Shown here piece by piece: positions 1 through 5,425 of a DNA stretch of 5,468 bases. The notes under the pieces were generated by a model. The model ran no database searches and had not been told where the DNA came from. It saw nothing but the letters and a program-made list of their open reading frames with translations. This stretch comes from Desulfurococcales archaeon. GTDB lineage: Archaea; Thermoproteota; Thermoprotei_A; Sulfolobales; Desulfurococcaceae. The stretch is taken from contig JALSQP010000007.1 in NCBI GenBank assembly GCA_026985375.1, positions 1-5,468 on the forward strand. The letters run 5' to 3'. Positions within the stretch are counted from its first letter, which is position 1. Every line of letters begins with the position of its first letter. The position numbers were made by a program, and so were the translations under genes.

Positions 1-491
1 CCCCAAAAACCTGTGTTTGCTATTCCTACGATAATTATAGGTATTGTTAAGGGTAAGTAGAATAGGCTAAATATTATAGCACCTATTGATGTGACAAATA
101 TATCGTATAGAACCTCGTATATGACTAGGGCAAAGTATTTTGAAAACCGTTCATTACACTTGTACGATAAATAATATGCACGAGCAGGCTCTCCCCCTAT
201 CGCGGACGGCGTTATATATGCCATTAATCCGCCCAACAATCTAGCATATAAGTATTCTTTCAGCGAAAGCTTCTTCTCGGGATCGAGGCTAATGTGTATC
301 GTTTTTAGCCTAATAGCCGAGACAAGCCAGGCCCCGAAGAAGACAATAAAGGCTAGGAGAAGATTAAGCGGATCTATGGTCGGTGGTTTCATTCCTTCCG
401 TAATAACATTATAAGTTATCATAACTGTTGTTACGACAAGAATAACTAGTACTATTGTTTTCTTGGAGATCTTTACTTCCTGGATATTCAA
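1..491 (-). CDS. Lysylphosphatidylglycerol synthase TM-region / flippase-like membrane protein (UPF0104 family), 5' part only
   Basis: The frame is open from a TTG at 491-489 to the window edge, giving 163 N-terminal residues; the 3' part lies outside. Hydrophobic helices are visible at about residues 12-31, 42-60, 84-100, 119-141 and 146-163, so this is an integral membrane protein. Two signatures of the family (PF03706, found in MprF, AglD-type proteins and many archaeal UPF0104 proteins) are present: TPSAIGGEPARAYYL (residues 94-108), and E126 with D130 in VIYEVLYD. Members are linked to lipid or lipid-linked sugar transfer or flipping; the substrate here cannot be told. The TTG start was chosen because the frame is closed by a TAG just upstream, no ATG or GTG lies between them, and it falls 2 nt after the Sua5 stop codon, implying cotranscription and translational coupling. 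A weak GTGG motif sits 6 nt upstream. The family call is firm; the exact start is less so. Confidence 0.85.
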   Translation of the reverse strand, partial: MNIQEVKISKKTIVLVILVVTTVMITYNVITEGMKPPTIDPLNLLLAFIVFFGAWLVSAIRLKTIHISLDPEKKLSLKEYLYARLLGGLMAYITPSAIGGEPARAYYLSYKCNERFSKYFALVIYEVLYDIFVTSIGAIIFSLFYLPLTIPIIIVGIANTGFW

Positions 492-493
492 TC

Positions 494-1138
494 TTAACCA
501 CTCATTATTCTACGGTAGATTCTTGATATAATTACATAATCTATGGCCCCTTGTCTGATCAGGGATAAGCCCTGGTCTTCTATACTAACAATTGTTGATG
601 GTACTTTAAGTGGTGTCTTGCCTGAATCCACATATATCTGTACATCTTCATCAAAATAACGTATGGCTTCATCAATGTTCAAGGGAGAAGGCTCGCCGGA
701 AATATTAGCACTTGATCCTGTTATGAACCCCCTGTTCATTTCTGCTAGTTTTCGTGGGAAAGGCGCTGCGGGAACACGCAAAGCTATACTGTTATCTCTA
801 CATACGAGACTAGAGAATATGTCGCAATCAATATCGTTGAAAACAACCGTTATCGGGCCAGGCCATATCGCTGTGAGAAATGCTCTTAGCTTGTCATTTA
901 TCTCAACGATCTCTTCAACAGCCACTATGCTAGAGGCTAATATGGGTAAGGGTTTAGTTCTTTCCCTATGCTTAACAAGGAAAACCTTCTCCACATACTC
1001 ATCATTATATACATCACTGAAAATACCGTATACTGTATCCGTTGGACCTACAACAAGTCCTCCACTTCTTATTGTCCTGTATGCTTCCTCGATGACTTGC
1101 TCGCTCGGGCCCCAAAACGGTGTTTTTACTATACGCAC
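494..1138 (-). CDS. L-threonylcarbamoyladenylate synthase (YrdC/Sua5 family), YrdC domain only
   Basis: This cytoplasmic enzyme family condenses threonine, bicarbonate and ATP into threonylcarbamoyl-AMP, the donor used by the KEOPS/Kae1 complex to make t6A at tRNA position 37. Numbering from the GTG at 1138 (214 aa), the YrdC motifs are: GPTDTVYG (31-38), the basic KHRERTKPLP nucleotide-binding stretch (56-65), WPGP (92-95), SIALRVP (117-123) and GSSANISG (141-148). The length fits a single YrdC domain; the extra C-terminal Sua5 domain of longer homologues is absent. The GTG was chosen because AGGTGAT lies 4 nt upstream; the longer reading from 1180 would run across the divergent TATA box and that ribosome binding site. 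The flippase-like gene begins 2 nt after its stop, and aRF1 diverges from it. The functional call is very secure at family level; the symbol (sua5 or tsaC) depends on naming convention. Confidence 0.93.
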   Translation of the reverse strand: MRIVKTPFWGPSEQVIEEAYRTIRSGGLVVGPTDTVYGIFSDVYNDEYVEKVFLVKHRERTKPLPILASSIVAVEEIVEINDKLRAFLTAIWPGPITVVFNDIDCDIFSSLVCRDNSIALRVPAAPFPRKLAEMNRGFITGSSANISGEPSPLNIDEAIRYFDEDVQIYVDSGKTPLKVPSTIVSIEDQGLSLIRQGAIDYVIISRIYRRIMSG

Positions 1139-1142
1139 TGCA

Positions 1143-1149
1143 ATCACCT
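1143..1149 (-). promoter_or_regulatory. Ribosome binding site of the Sua5/YrdC gene
   Basis: AGGTGAT on the minus strand, 4 nt before the GTG at 1138, matches the crenarchaeal anti-Shine-Dalgarno target GGTGAT and decides the start in favour of the GTG rather than the ATG at 1180. There is a tension: the nearest TATA-like box (1160-1168) would place transcription start near 1138, leaving this site out of the transcript. A promoter further upstream may therefore be used. Confidence 0.6.
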
Positions 1150-1150
1150 G

Positions 1151-1190
1151 TTCCAAACCTATATAATAGAGTTTCAACATCCACGAGTTA
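1151..1190. promoter_or_regulatory. Divergent promoter region with a near-symmetric TATA element
   Basis: TATATAATA at 1160-1168 reads as a TATA box on both strands. On the plus strand it is preceded by CCAAAC (a BRE-like A-rich stretch) and predicts a start near 1190, about 20 nt before the aRF1 GTG. On the minus strand it is preceded by TGAAAC and predicts a start near 1138, at the Sua5 GTG. It is the only clear TATA candidate between the divergent genes. The start sites are inferred from the usual archaeal spacing of about 26 nt, not observed. Confidence 0.5.
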
Positions 1191-1210
1191 ATGAATTATG
1201 CGTGAAAGAG

Positions 1211-2347
1211 GTGTATGAGGGATGGGTTTTTAGCTATAATGAGGAGAAGCTCCAGTCGCTCCGTGTTGATCGGAGACAGCTGAAGAATATAATTAATGAG
1301 CTCAAGAAGTGGCGTGCCCCCGCAACTGTATTGTTGAGTCTGTATATTCCTCCAGGCAGGCCCGTCAGTGACGTACTAAACATGTTGCGACAAGAGCTTT
1401 CGATCACAGATAACATTAAGTTGAAGAAAACAAGAAACGCTGTCCAGAGAGCATTATCAGCAGCTATTGAGAGGCTCAGCAAGGTTCCGAAGATACCTGA
1501 TAAGGGATTGGCACTGTTTTGTGGAGAGGACATGAATACCGGTGACTTCATATGTATAATGCTTATACCACCTGAGAAAGTGCCCGTATACTACTATAGA
1601 ACCGACAAGGAGTTCCACACAGAGTTCCTAGAAGAAATGGTGCTAGAGTCAAACCTTGTCGGACTAATACTTGTCGAGAGAGATGCAGCAACACTTGGGC
1701 TACTTAAAGGCAGTAGACTCGAAGTCCTCGAAGAACTAGAAGCCTATATCCCAGGCAAACACCACAGGGGTGGCCAAAGCCAGCGACGTTTTGACCGTAT
1801 AATAGAGCAACTCGTAGATGAATTCTATAAGAGAATTGCTGAGCACGCCAAGAAACACTTCTTACCACTTCTCGATCAAGGGAAGCTAAAAGCGATACTT
1901 ATCGGTGGGCCAGCCTACAGCAAATATGATTTCTTAGAGGGAAACTATCTAGATTATAGGCTTAAACGGATCGTGCTACCGAGGCTAATCGATGTTGGTT
2001 ATCAAGGTGAAGTAGGGCTCAGAGAGATGATCATGAAGGCCGCAGATATTCTGAAAGAACAAGAATACGTCGACGCACTAAGGGCTGTCGAGGAGTTTAA
2101 GCTCCACATGGCAAAGGACGATGGTCTTATAGTTTATGGTGAGGAAGAAGTGAAACAAGCACTTCAAATAGGAGCTGTCAAGACACTGATAATCGATGAG
2201 GATAGATCTGATGCTTTGGAATGGGCTGAGCTTGCGAAGAAATTTGGCGCCAAACCAGTTTACTTGAGCGACGACATACCGGAGGGAGCATGGCTTAAGA
2301 AGACCTTCGGGGGCATAGTAGGCATACTAAGATATAGGATTTATTAA
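1211..2347 (+). CDS. prf1: Peptide chain release factor subunit 1 (aRF1, eRF1 family)
   Basis: This class-1 release factor recognises all three stop codons and triggers peptidyl-tRNA hydrolysis on the ribosome; in archaea it works with aEF1A as partner GTPase. Numbering from GTG 1211 (378 aa): the N domain begins near KKWRAPATVLLSLYIPP (about 32-48) and contains NIKL (68-71) at the place of the stop-decoding NIKS motif. The M domain carries GKHHRGGQSQRRFDR, with catalytic GGQ at 187-189, which separates it from Pelota (no GGQ). The C domain includes EEFKLHMAKDDGLIVYGEEE. No cysteine occurs in the C-terminal half, so the CxxC mini-domain found in many archaeal aRF1 proteins is missing. Start: the frame is open back to 968, but that part is antisense to Sua5. 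GTG 1211 is preferred because GTGA lies 5 nt upstream; GTG 1202 (381 aa) is the alternative. Confidence 0.95.
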   Translation: MYEGWVFSYNEEKLQSLRVDRRQLKNIINELKKWRAPATVLLSLYIPPGRPVSDVLNMLRQELSITDNIKLKKTRNAVQRALSAAIERLSKVPKIPDKGLALFCGEDMNTGDFICIMLIPPEKVPVYYYRTDKEFHTEFLEEMVLESNLVGLILVERDAATLGLLKGSRLEVLEELEAYIPGKHHRGGQSQRRFDRIIEQLVDEFYKRIAEHAKKHFLPLLDQGKLKAILIGGPAYSKYDFLEGNYLDYRLKRIVLPRLIDVGYQGEVGLREMIMKAADILKEQEYVDALRAVEEFKLHMAKDDGLIVYGEEEVKQALQIGAVKTLIIDEDRSDALEWAELAKKFGAKPVYLSDDIPEGAWLKKTFGGIVGILRYRIY

Positions 2348-2394
2348 TCTAGTCAATAATTCATCTATTCTGAACATTAATCCCCTTCACTATT

Positions 2395-2400
2395 AGGTGA
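2395..2400 (+). promoter_or_regulatory. Ribosome binding site of the tandem PhoU/RCK_C gene
   Basis: AGGTGA lies 8 nt before an in-frame TTG at 2409. The GTG at 2397 is part of this motif, has no ribosome binding site of its own and no clear TATA box at leaderless distance (around 2371). The site therefore favours TTG 2409 as the start. Confidence 0.5.
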
Positions 2401-2408
2401 AGAAAGTA

Positions 2409-3611
2409 TTGCCTATAAAGGCACCTAGGCCGGTCAAGTACGAACCCATACCTGTCTATGAACTATTAACCGATATGAGCGAGTACTCAAGACTAATGAT
2501 CGATCTAGCCTACTACTCAGTAGTAGTGAATGATTCGAGCCTCGCCTATGAAGTACAGCGTGTAGAAGACAAACTAGATGCGGCTTGGAGCCTTCTAGTA
2601 ATGCAGGCCAGCCTTGCCGTCAAAACAGTGCATGATGCCGAGGAGATGGTGAGCGTGTATAGAATGGCAAATGCCCTCGATAAACTAAGTGATTCAGCAG
2701 CAGATATAGCCATGCTCGTATTGAGAGGTACAGGAATTAGTGAACAAGTACGTGCAGCGCTTCTCGAGTCCGAAGAAGTTATTGCGAGAATAACCGTTAA
2801 GAATAAAGCCTACGAAGGCTTCAGCATAGATAGACTCTACGAGATGATGACTGGCTTCAATATCATCGCAATCAGGAGAGAAGATCACTGGATTATAAAC
2901 CCCGACGAGGATACTGAGATCAAGGTCGGCGACATATTGATCGTGCGTGGAACCTTCGATTCTCTAAGCCTAGTTGCAAAGATGCTGGGCGATGAAATTG
3001 CTCTTAGAAAACCAAGCACTAATGTTGTGGAGGAAAAACTAGCCAAGAAAATAGCTTATCTCAAAAATATCTCTGACGTTATGATTGATCTAGCGTTCCA
3101 CGCAATAGTAAATAACGACAAAATCGCCGCCAACGAAGTACTTAATCTTGAAGAAGTCGTTGACGACCTGGCGTACAAAATGATCCTATACATATTATCC
3201 GAGTACAATGGTGAGCCTGAAGAAAAAGCCGGCCTTATGAGCTTCGTAACATCTATGGAAAACATAGCTGATGCAGCGACAGAACTGATAGTGCCATTAG
3301 CGTCAAGCCTACCGATCCATCCTATTGTTAGAAGAGTCGAGGAAGAAAGCATAGAACAAGTGGCAAGACTGAAGATTCCTGAAGGATTCAAGGAGAGAAC
3401 ACTGGAATCCCTTGCATTGGACGATCTAGGTGTTCTCGTGATAGCTCTTTATAGAAACAATAAGATAATACCCATGCCTAAACCTAGCACCATAGTTAAA
3501 CCTGGTGATGTACTCCTGATAAAATACTATTCGGGAACCGAGGCCAATCTCATAGAAAAACTTGAATCCCTAAACATTGAATATGAGGGCATAGAAGAAG
3601 AGGAAGAGTAA
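2409..3611 (+). CDS. Tandem PhoU-RCK_C (TrkA_C) regulatory protein, COG3273-type
   Basis: About 400 aa made of a duplicated two-domain unit. Counting from TTG 2409: helical PhoU-like domain about 16-108, RCK_C/TrkA_C-like domain about 118-201 (EIKVGDILIVRG, 170-181), second PhoU-like domain about 209-301, and second RCK_C about 314-393 (IVKPGDVLLIKY, 362-373). The duplication shows in MIDLAYYSVVVND versus MIDLAFHAIVNND. There are no membrane segments, so it is cytoplasmic and probably a ligand-sensing regulator of an ion channel or transporter: RCK_C domains bind small ligands in K+ channels, and PhoU domains regulate phosphate or cation uptake. No channel or transporter gene is adjacent, so the partner is unknown. 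The acidic tail ends in a run of glutamates. The gene follows aRF1 by about 60 nt on the same strand and may be partly cotranscribed. GTG 2397 would add 4 residues. Architecture is secure, function is inferred. Confidence 0.85.
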   Translation: MPIKAPRPVKYEPIPVYELLTDMSEYSRLMIDLAYYSVVVNDSSLAYEVQRVEDKLDAAWSLLVMQASLAVKTVHDAEEMVSVYRMANALDKLSDSAADIAMLVLRGTGISEQVRAALLESEEVIARITVKNKAYEGFSIDRLYEMMTGFNIIAIRREDHWIINPDEDTEIKVGDILIVRGTFDSLSLVAKMLGDEIALRKPSTNVVEEKLAKKIAYLKNISDVMIDLAFHAIVNNDKIAANEVLNLEEVVDDLAYKMILYILSEYNGEPEEKAGLMSFVTSMENIADAATELIVPLASSLPIHPIVRRVEEESIEQVARLKIPEGFKERTLESLALDDLGVLVIALYRNNKIIPMPKPSTIVKPGDVLLIKYYSGTEANLIEKLESLNIEYEGIEEEEE

Positions 3612-3623
3612 GGATCCGTAGAG

Positions 3624-3644
3624 CTAAGCCTTAATTAGGGTTAG
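3624..3644 (+). terminator. Weak hairpin after the PhoU/RCK_C gene
   Basis: CTAAGCC and GGGTTAG can pair with one mismatch around an AT-rich loop, 12 nt after the stop codon. No T-run follows directly, so a termination role is a guess; it may be chance in AT-rich DNA. Confidence 0.2.
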
Positions 3645-3689
3645 AGACAAAACTATTTTCGGCACAGAATTTCTTGTAGGGATTCTTCT

Positions 3690-3968
3690 ATGATGCCCAA
3701 GCTAAGCCCTTCTGAAAAATATGAGCTTGTCAAATTAATAGTCGGTGCAGGCCTCGAAGAAGACTTCATGGAATGGCTTAGAAACCAAGGCTATTCTCAT
3801 CTATTCGGTAGGCTGGACAATATCCCTGATGAGCTAATAGAATCTTATATCAGGGTTAAGAAGCTATTACCTACCGAGGACTACGATTCTTATCTTGAAG
3901 CTCTTAGAAATATGGATGAGCTTGAACCTCCAGGAGAGAGAACCTATATACCTGCAAGAAGAGAATAA
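3690..3968 (+). CDS. Small acidic helical protein of unknown function
   Basis: 92 aa from ATG 3690; a second ATG at 3693 is equally possible. I do not recognise the family. The sequence is rich in charged residues and leucine, lacks cysteine, has no signal peptide or membrane segment, and is likely mostly alpha-helical up to about residue 78. A proline- and arginine-containing tail (EPPGERTYIPARRE) follows. Two tyrosine-containing stretches, DELIESYIRVKKLL and EDYDSYLEALRNM, look like similar short helices. The gene lies 78 nt after the PhoU/RCK_C gene on the same strand. An ACTATTTT stretch near 3649-3657 could be its own TATA element, and GGGAT (3679-3683) is a poor ribosome binding site. 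It is judged real because the frame fills a gap between genes, has codon use like its neighbours, and no competing frame is convincing. Confidence 0.7.
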   Translation: MMPKLSPSEKYELVKLIVGAGLEEDFMEWLRNQGYSHLFGRLDNIPDELIESYIRVKKLLPTEDYDSYLEALRNMDELEPPGERTYIPARRE

Positions 3969-4019
3969 CTATCCCTATTTTAGCATATCTACATCTATGA
4001 AAAGTGTCTACGTAAATAA

Positions 4020-4030
4020 TAATTATATTT
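4020..4030 (+). promoter_or_regulatory. TATA-like box upstream of the GC-rich element
   Basis: TTATATT at 4023-4029, preceded by an A-rich stretch (GTAAATAATAA). A start about 26 nt downstream falls at 4049-4053, the exact left border of the GC-rich block. This supports a plus-strand transcript, by spacing only. Confidence 0.4.
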
Positions 4031-4036
4031 AGAATG

Positions 4037-4142
4037 TATTGTGTTGTTATGGCCGGGAGTGACCCGTCCTACGCTCATACTCCCCCGGCACTCGGGGGCG
4101 TTGCGTAGGCTCCGGGGCACTCGTATAAAGTTTATTGTGTTG
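4037..4142. repeat. 10-nt direct repeat flanking the GC-rich element
   Basis: TATTGTGTTG occurs at 4037-4046 and again at 4133-4142, one copy on each side of the hairpin block. It could be a target-site duplication from insertion of the block, a protein site, or chance in AT-rich sequence. Confidence 0.45.
4049..4125 (+). ncRNA. Candidate structured non-coding RNA (GC-rich hairpin)
   Basis: A block of very high G+C sits between convergent genes in otherwise AT-rich DNA, the usual sign of a structured RNA in AT-rich hyperthermophiles. By hand it folds as one long hairpin. The closing stem is GAGTG (4057-4061) with CACTC (4118-4122), continued by CCC (4063-4065) with GGG (4115-4117) across a bulged A. 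A small internal loop follows, then CCTACGC (4068-4074) with GCGTAGG (4103-4109). A larger internal loop leads to CCCCCG (4082-4087) with CGGGGG (4093-4098), closed by the loop GCACT. A TATA-like box fits plus-strand transcription, and a T-rich stretch follows at 4131-4160. It is not a tRNA (no T-arm or cloverleaf), has no C/D boxes, and does not match the usual H/ACA geometry or kink-turn. It could instead be a bidirectional terminator or a small mobile relic. The minus strand also has a TATA-like TTTATA (4124-4129), so strand is unsure. Confidence 0.5.
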
Positions 4143-4155
4143 CTCCTAATTTAAT

Positions 4156-5187
4156 TTATTTAATATCTATGATGTTGTTCTTGTTGACTTTGATGTTTAA
4201 AGTAGCTTCGGCTATTCCGCTACTATATCTTGTGATTCTCCGTAGACTATCGTAAATTAGCGTTAAGACTATTTTCTCTTGATCACTTATGTTTCCTAGG
4301 AGGATCTTGTTCAGCAGTATACCCTCTATTTCCCCGACTATTTTCTGTGCATCTCTAATCACCTCTTCTGCTTTCTTTCTCCCTAGCTTGTATAGGTTAT
4401 CCATCGCGTTGTTGAAAGTACTGACTATTCTTTGACCGAGCTCATAGGTTTCTTGGCATAAGACACAATCCTCAGGCATATGTTTGATCCTCTTAGCGAT
4501 ATTTACGGCATGATCAGCTATTCTCTCAAGGTTTCTCACGACTATTCTATAGTTGATTGCCTCAACAGGGTTCGAGATTCCGAGCTCATACATTATCTTA
4601 ATGTCAAGTAGTGCTAGGGCTAGCTGTCTAACAATCATGAAGTGAAATCTATCTGCTTCATCATCACGTTGTATTACCGCAGCAGCTAACTCCTTGTCTT
4701 TCTTGATGAATGCATTTAGAGCATCGTTGAGCATGCCATTGACTATCAAGTGTAGTCTCCTTATTGCTCTAATGAGCGGTAGCTCCTTTAGGTCAAGGAG
4801 TATCTTGAATGATATTGAATTATAGGTTTCATCGACAACCTCTATACCAGCAAGCTTGATCCTTGCCATGTTCTTGAGCTCGCTTATTCGTCGCGCCAAA
4901 TTCGGAATGCTAGATGAGAACGTCACAGCTATGTTGTCGTAGCCAGCAAGGTACATCGCGACAAGTACACGGAATATTTCCTGGTTGTCAATATCCTCTT
5001 TTATATGGATCTCTCCGCTCAGTTGTCTAGCCTCCGCCTTAGGAGAAGTAATTATTAGTTTACCCTCATGCTCATATATTAGTACGTAATCACCCGATTT
5101 TAGTCCCATCATATCTATCCATTCTTTTGGTAATGTAACGATATATGAGGATGAACCAGTTTTCTGTATCTTTCTTTTTTCTACCAC
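4156..5187 (-). CDS. AbrB-PhoU phosphate-uptake-type regulator
   Basis: 343 aa from a GTG at 5187. Residues about 5-48 form a SpoVT-AbrB swapped-hairpin DNA-binding domain (KTGSSSYIVTLPKEW, then LKSGDYVLIYE). The rest is two PhoU-like helical bundles, with RDDEAD (174-179) and the classic metal-binding type signature RNLERIADHAVNIAKRI (218-234). Archaeal proteins with this arrangement (COG0704) are thought to sense or transduce phosphate status, with the AbrB part suggesting direct transcriptional control; targets are unknown here and no Pst or Pit transporter is in the window. A CVLC motif (241-244) sits just after the PhoU signature. The start is supported by GGGTGA 6 nt upstream. The gene converges on the 92-aa protein gene across the GC-rich element. 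The domain assignment is firm, the phosphate role is inferred from family. Confidence 0.9.
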   Translation of the reverse strand: MVEKRKIQKTGSSSYIVTLPKEWIDMMGLKSGDYVLIYEHEGKLIITSPKAEARQLSGEIHIKEDIDNQEIFRVLVAMYLAGYDNIAVTFSSSIPNLARRISELKNMARIKLAGIEVVDETYNSISFKILLDLKELPLIRAIRRLHLIVNGMLNDALNAFIKKDKELAAAVIQRDDEADRFHFMIVRQLALALLDIKIMYELGISNPVEAINYRIVVRNLERIADHAVNIAKRIKHMPEDCVLCQETYELGQRIVSTFNNAMDNLYKLGRKKAEEVIRDAQKIVGEIEGILLNKILLGNISDQEKIVLTLIYDSLRRITRYSSGIAEATLNIKVNKNNIIDIK

Positions 5188-5193
5188 TATCTG

Positions 5194-5199
5194 TCACCC
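5194..5199 (-). promoter_or_regulatory. Ribosome binding site of the AbrB-PhoU gene
   Basis: GGGTGA on the minus strand, 6 nt before the GTG at 5187, a good match to the crenarchaeal GGTGA motif. It fixes the start codon. Confidence 0.7.
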
Positions 5200-5202
5200 T
5201 AT

Positions 5203-5230
5203 GTCCATATAATATATACTAATAAATACA
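5203..5230 (-). promoter_or_regulatory. TATA-rich promoter of the AbrB-PhoU gene
   Basis: On the minus strand, ATTTATT (5221-5227) and TATATATTATAT (5207-5218) are both TATA-like. The upstream one predicts a start near 5199, which keeps the ribosome binding site in a short leader; the nearer one would give a leaderless mRNA. I favour the upstream box. Confidence 0.45.
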
Positions 5231-5368
5231 ATTAATTATTTCTTTTTTACAGATTTATATTGGTTTAATAAAACTTGTTATATTCTACCTACAATTATTT
5301 TACATCACTGCATTGACATTAAATAATATGTATTCTATAATGCCTATCAAGTATACGTATTAACAAAG

Positions 5369-5393
5369 ATAATGATCCCGGCGTATAATGATC
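5369..5393. repeat. Direct repeat of ATAATGATC, possible operator
   Basis: Two exact 9-nt copies, 16 nt apart start to start, separated by the GC-rich CCCGGCG. The second ends 6 nt before the TATA-like box at 5400-5406, a position where archaeal activators or repressors often bind. Whether any protein uses it is unknown. Confidence 0.35.
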
Positions 5394-5399
5394 AATACT

Positions 5400-5407
5400 A
5401 AAATATA
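5400..5407 (+). promoter_or_regulatory. TATA-like box upstream of a possible leaderless gene
   Basis: AAAATATAA centred near 5404 predicts a start at about 5426-5430, coinciding with the ATG at 5426. This is a spacing argument only. Confidence 0.35.
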
Positions 5408-5425
5408 AACAGAGTACACACTATT

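Larger units (their letters stand above)
5188..5425. other. AT-rich non-coding region
   Basis: I see no convincing gene here. It holds the AbrB-PhoU promoter at its left end, a T-run on the plus strand near 5241-5248, an ATACGTAT palindrome (5352-5359), and ATAATGATC twice (5369-5377 and 5385-5393) just upstream of a TATA-like box at 5400-5406. Confidence 0.6.

Noticed and set aside
663..1166. Open plus-strand frame of 167 codons opposite Sua5
   Set aside because: Shadow of the Sua5 gene; the translation has no recognisable motif, while the minus strand carries all YrdC motifs.
968..1210. N-terminal extension of the aRF1 frame back to ATG 968
   Set aside because: It is antisense to well-conserved Sua5 sequence and crosses the divergent promoter; aRF1 homology begins near the KKWRAPATVLLSLY segment.
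1234..1551. Minus-strand frame of 105 codons
   Set aside because: Antisense to the N domain of aRF1; no motif or ribosome binding site.
2694..3391. Two minus-strand frames (2694-2888 and 3056-3391)
   Set aside because: Both are antisense to the PhoU/RCK_C gene, whose two repeats are clearly homologous in the plus frame.
4049..4125. H/ACA or C/D box guide RNA, or tRNA, as identity of the GC-rich element
   Set aside because: There are no C (RTGATGA) or D (CTGA) boxes, no ACA at the right place after the closing stem on the plus strand, no standard GA-containing kink-turn on either strand, and no T-arm or anticodon arm.
5241..5248. T-run on the plus strand as terminator
   Set aside because: No plus-strand gene lies upstream that it could terminate; it sits upstream of the minus-strand PhoU promoter.
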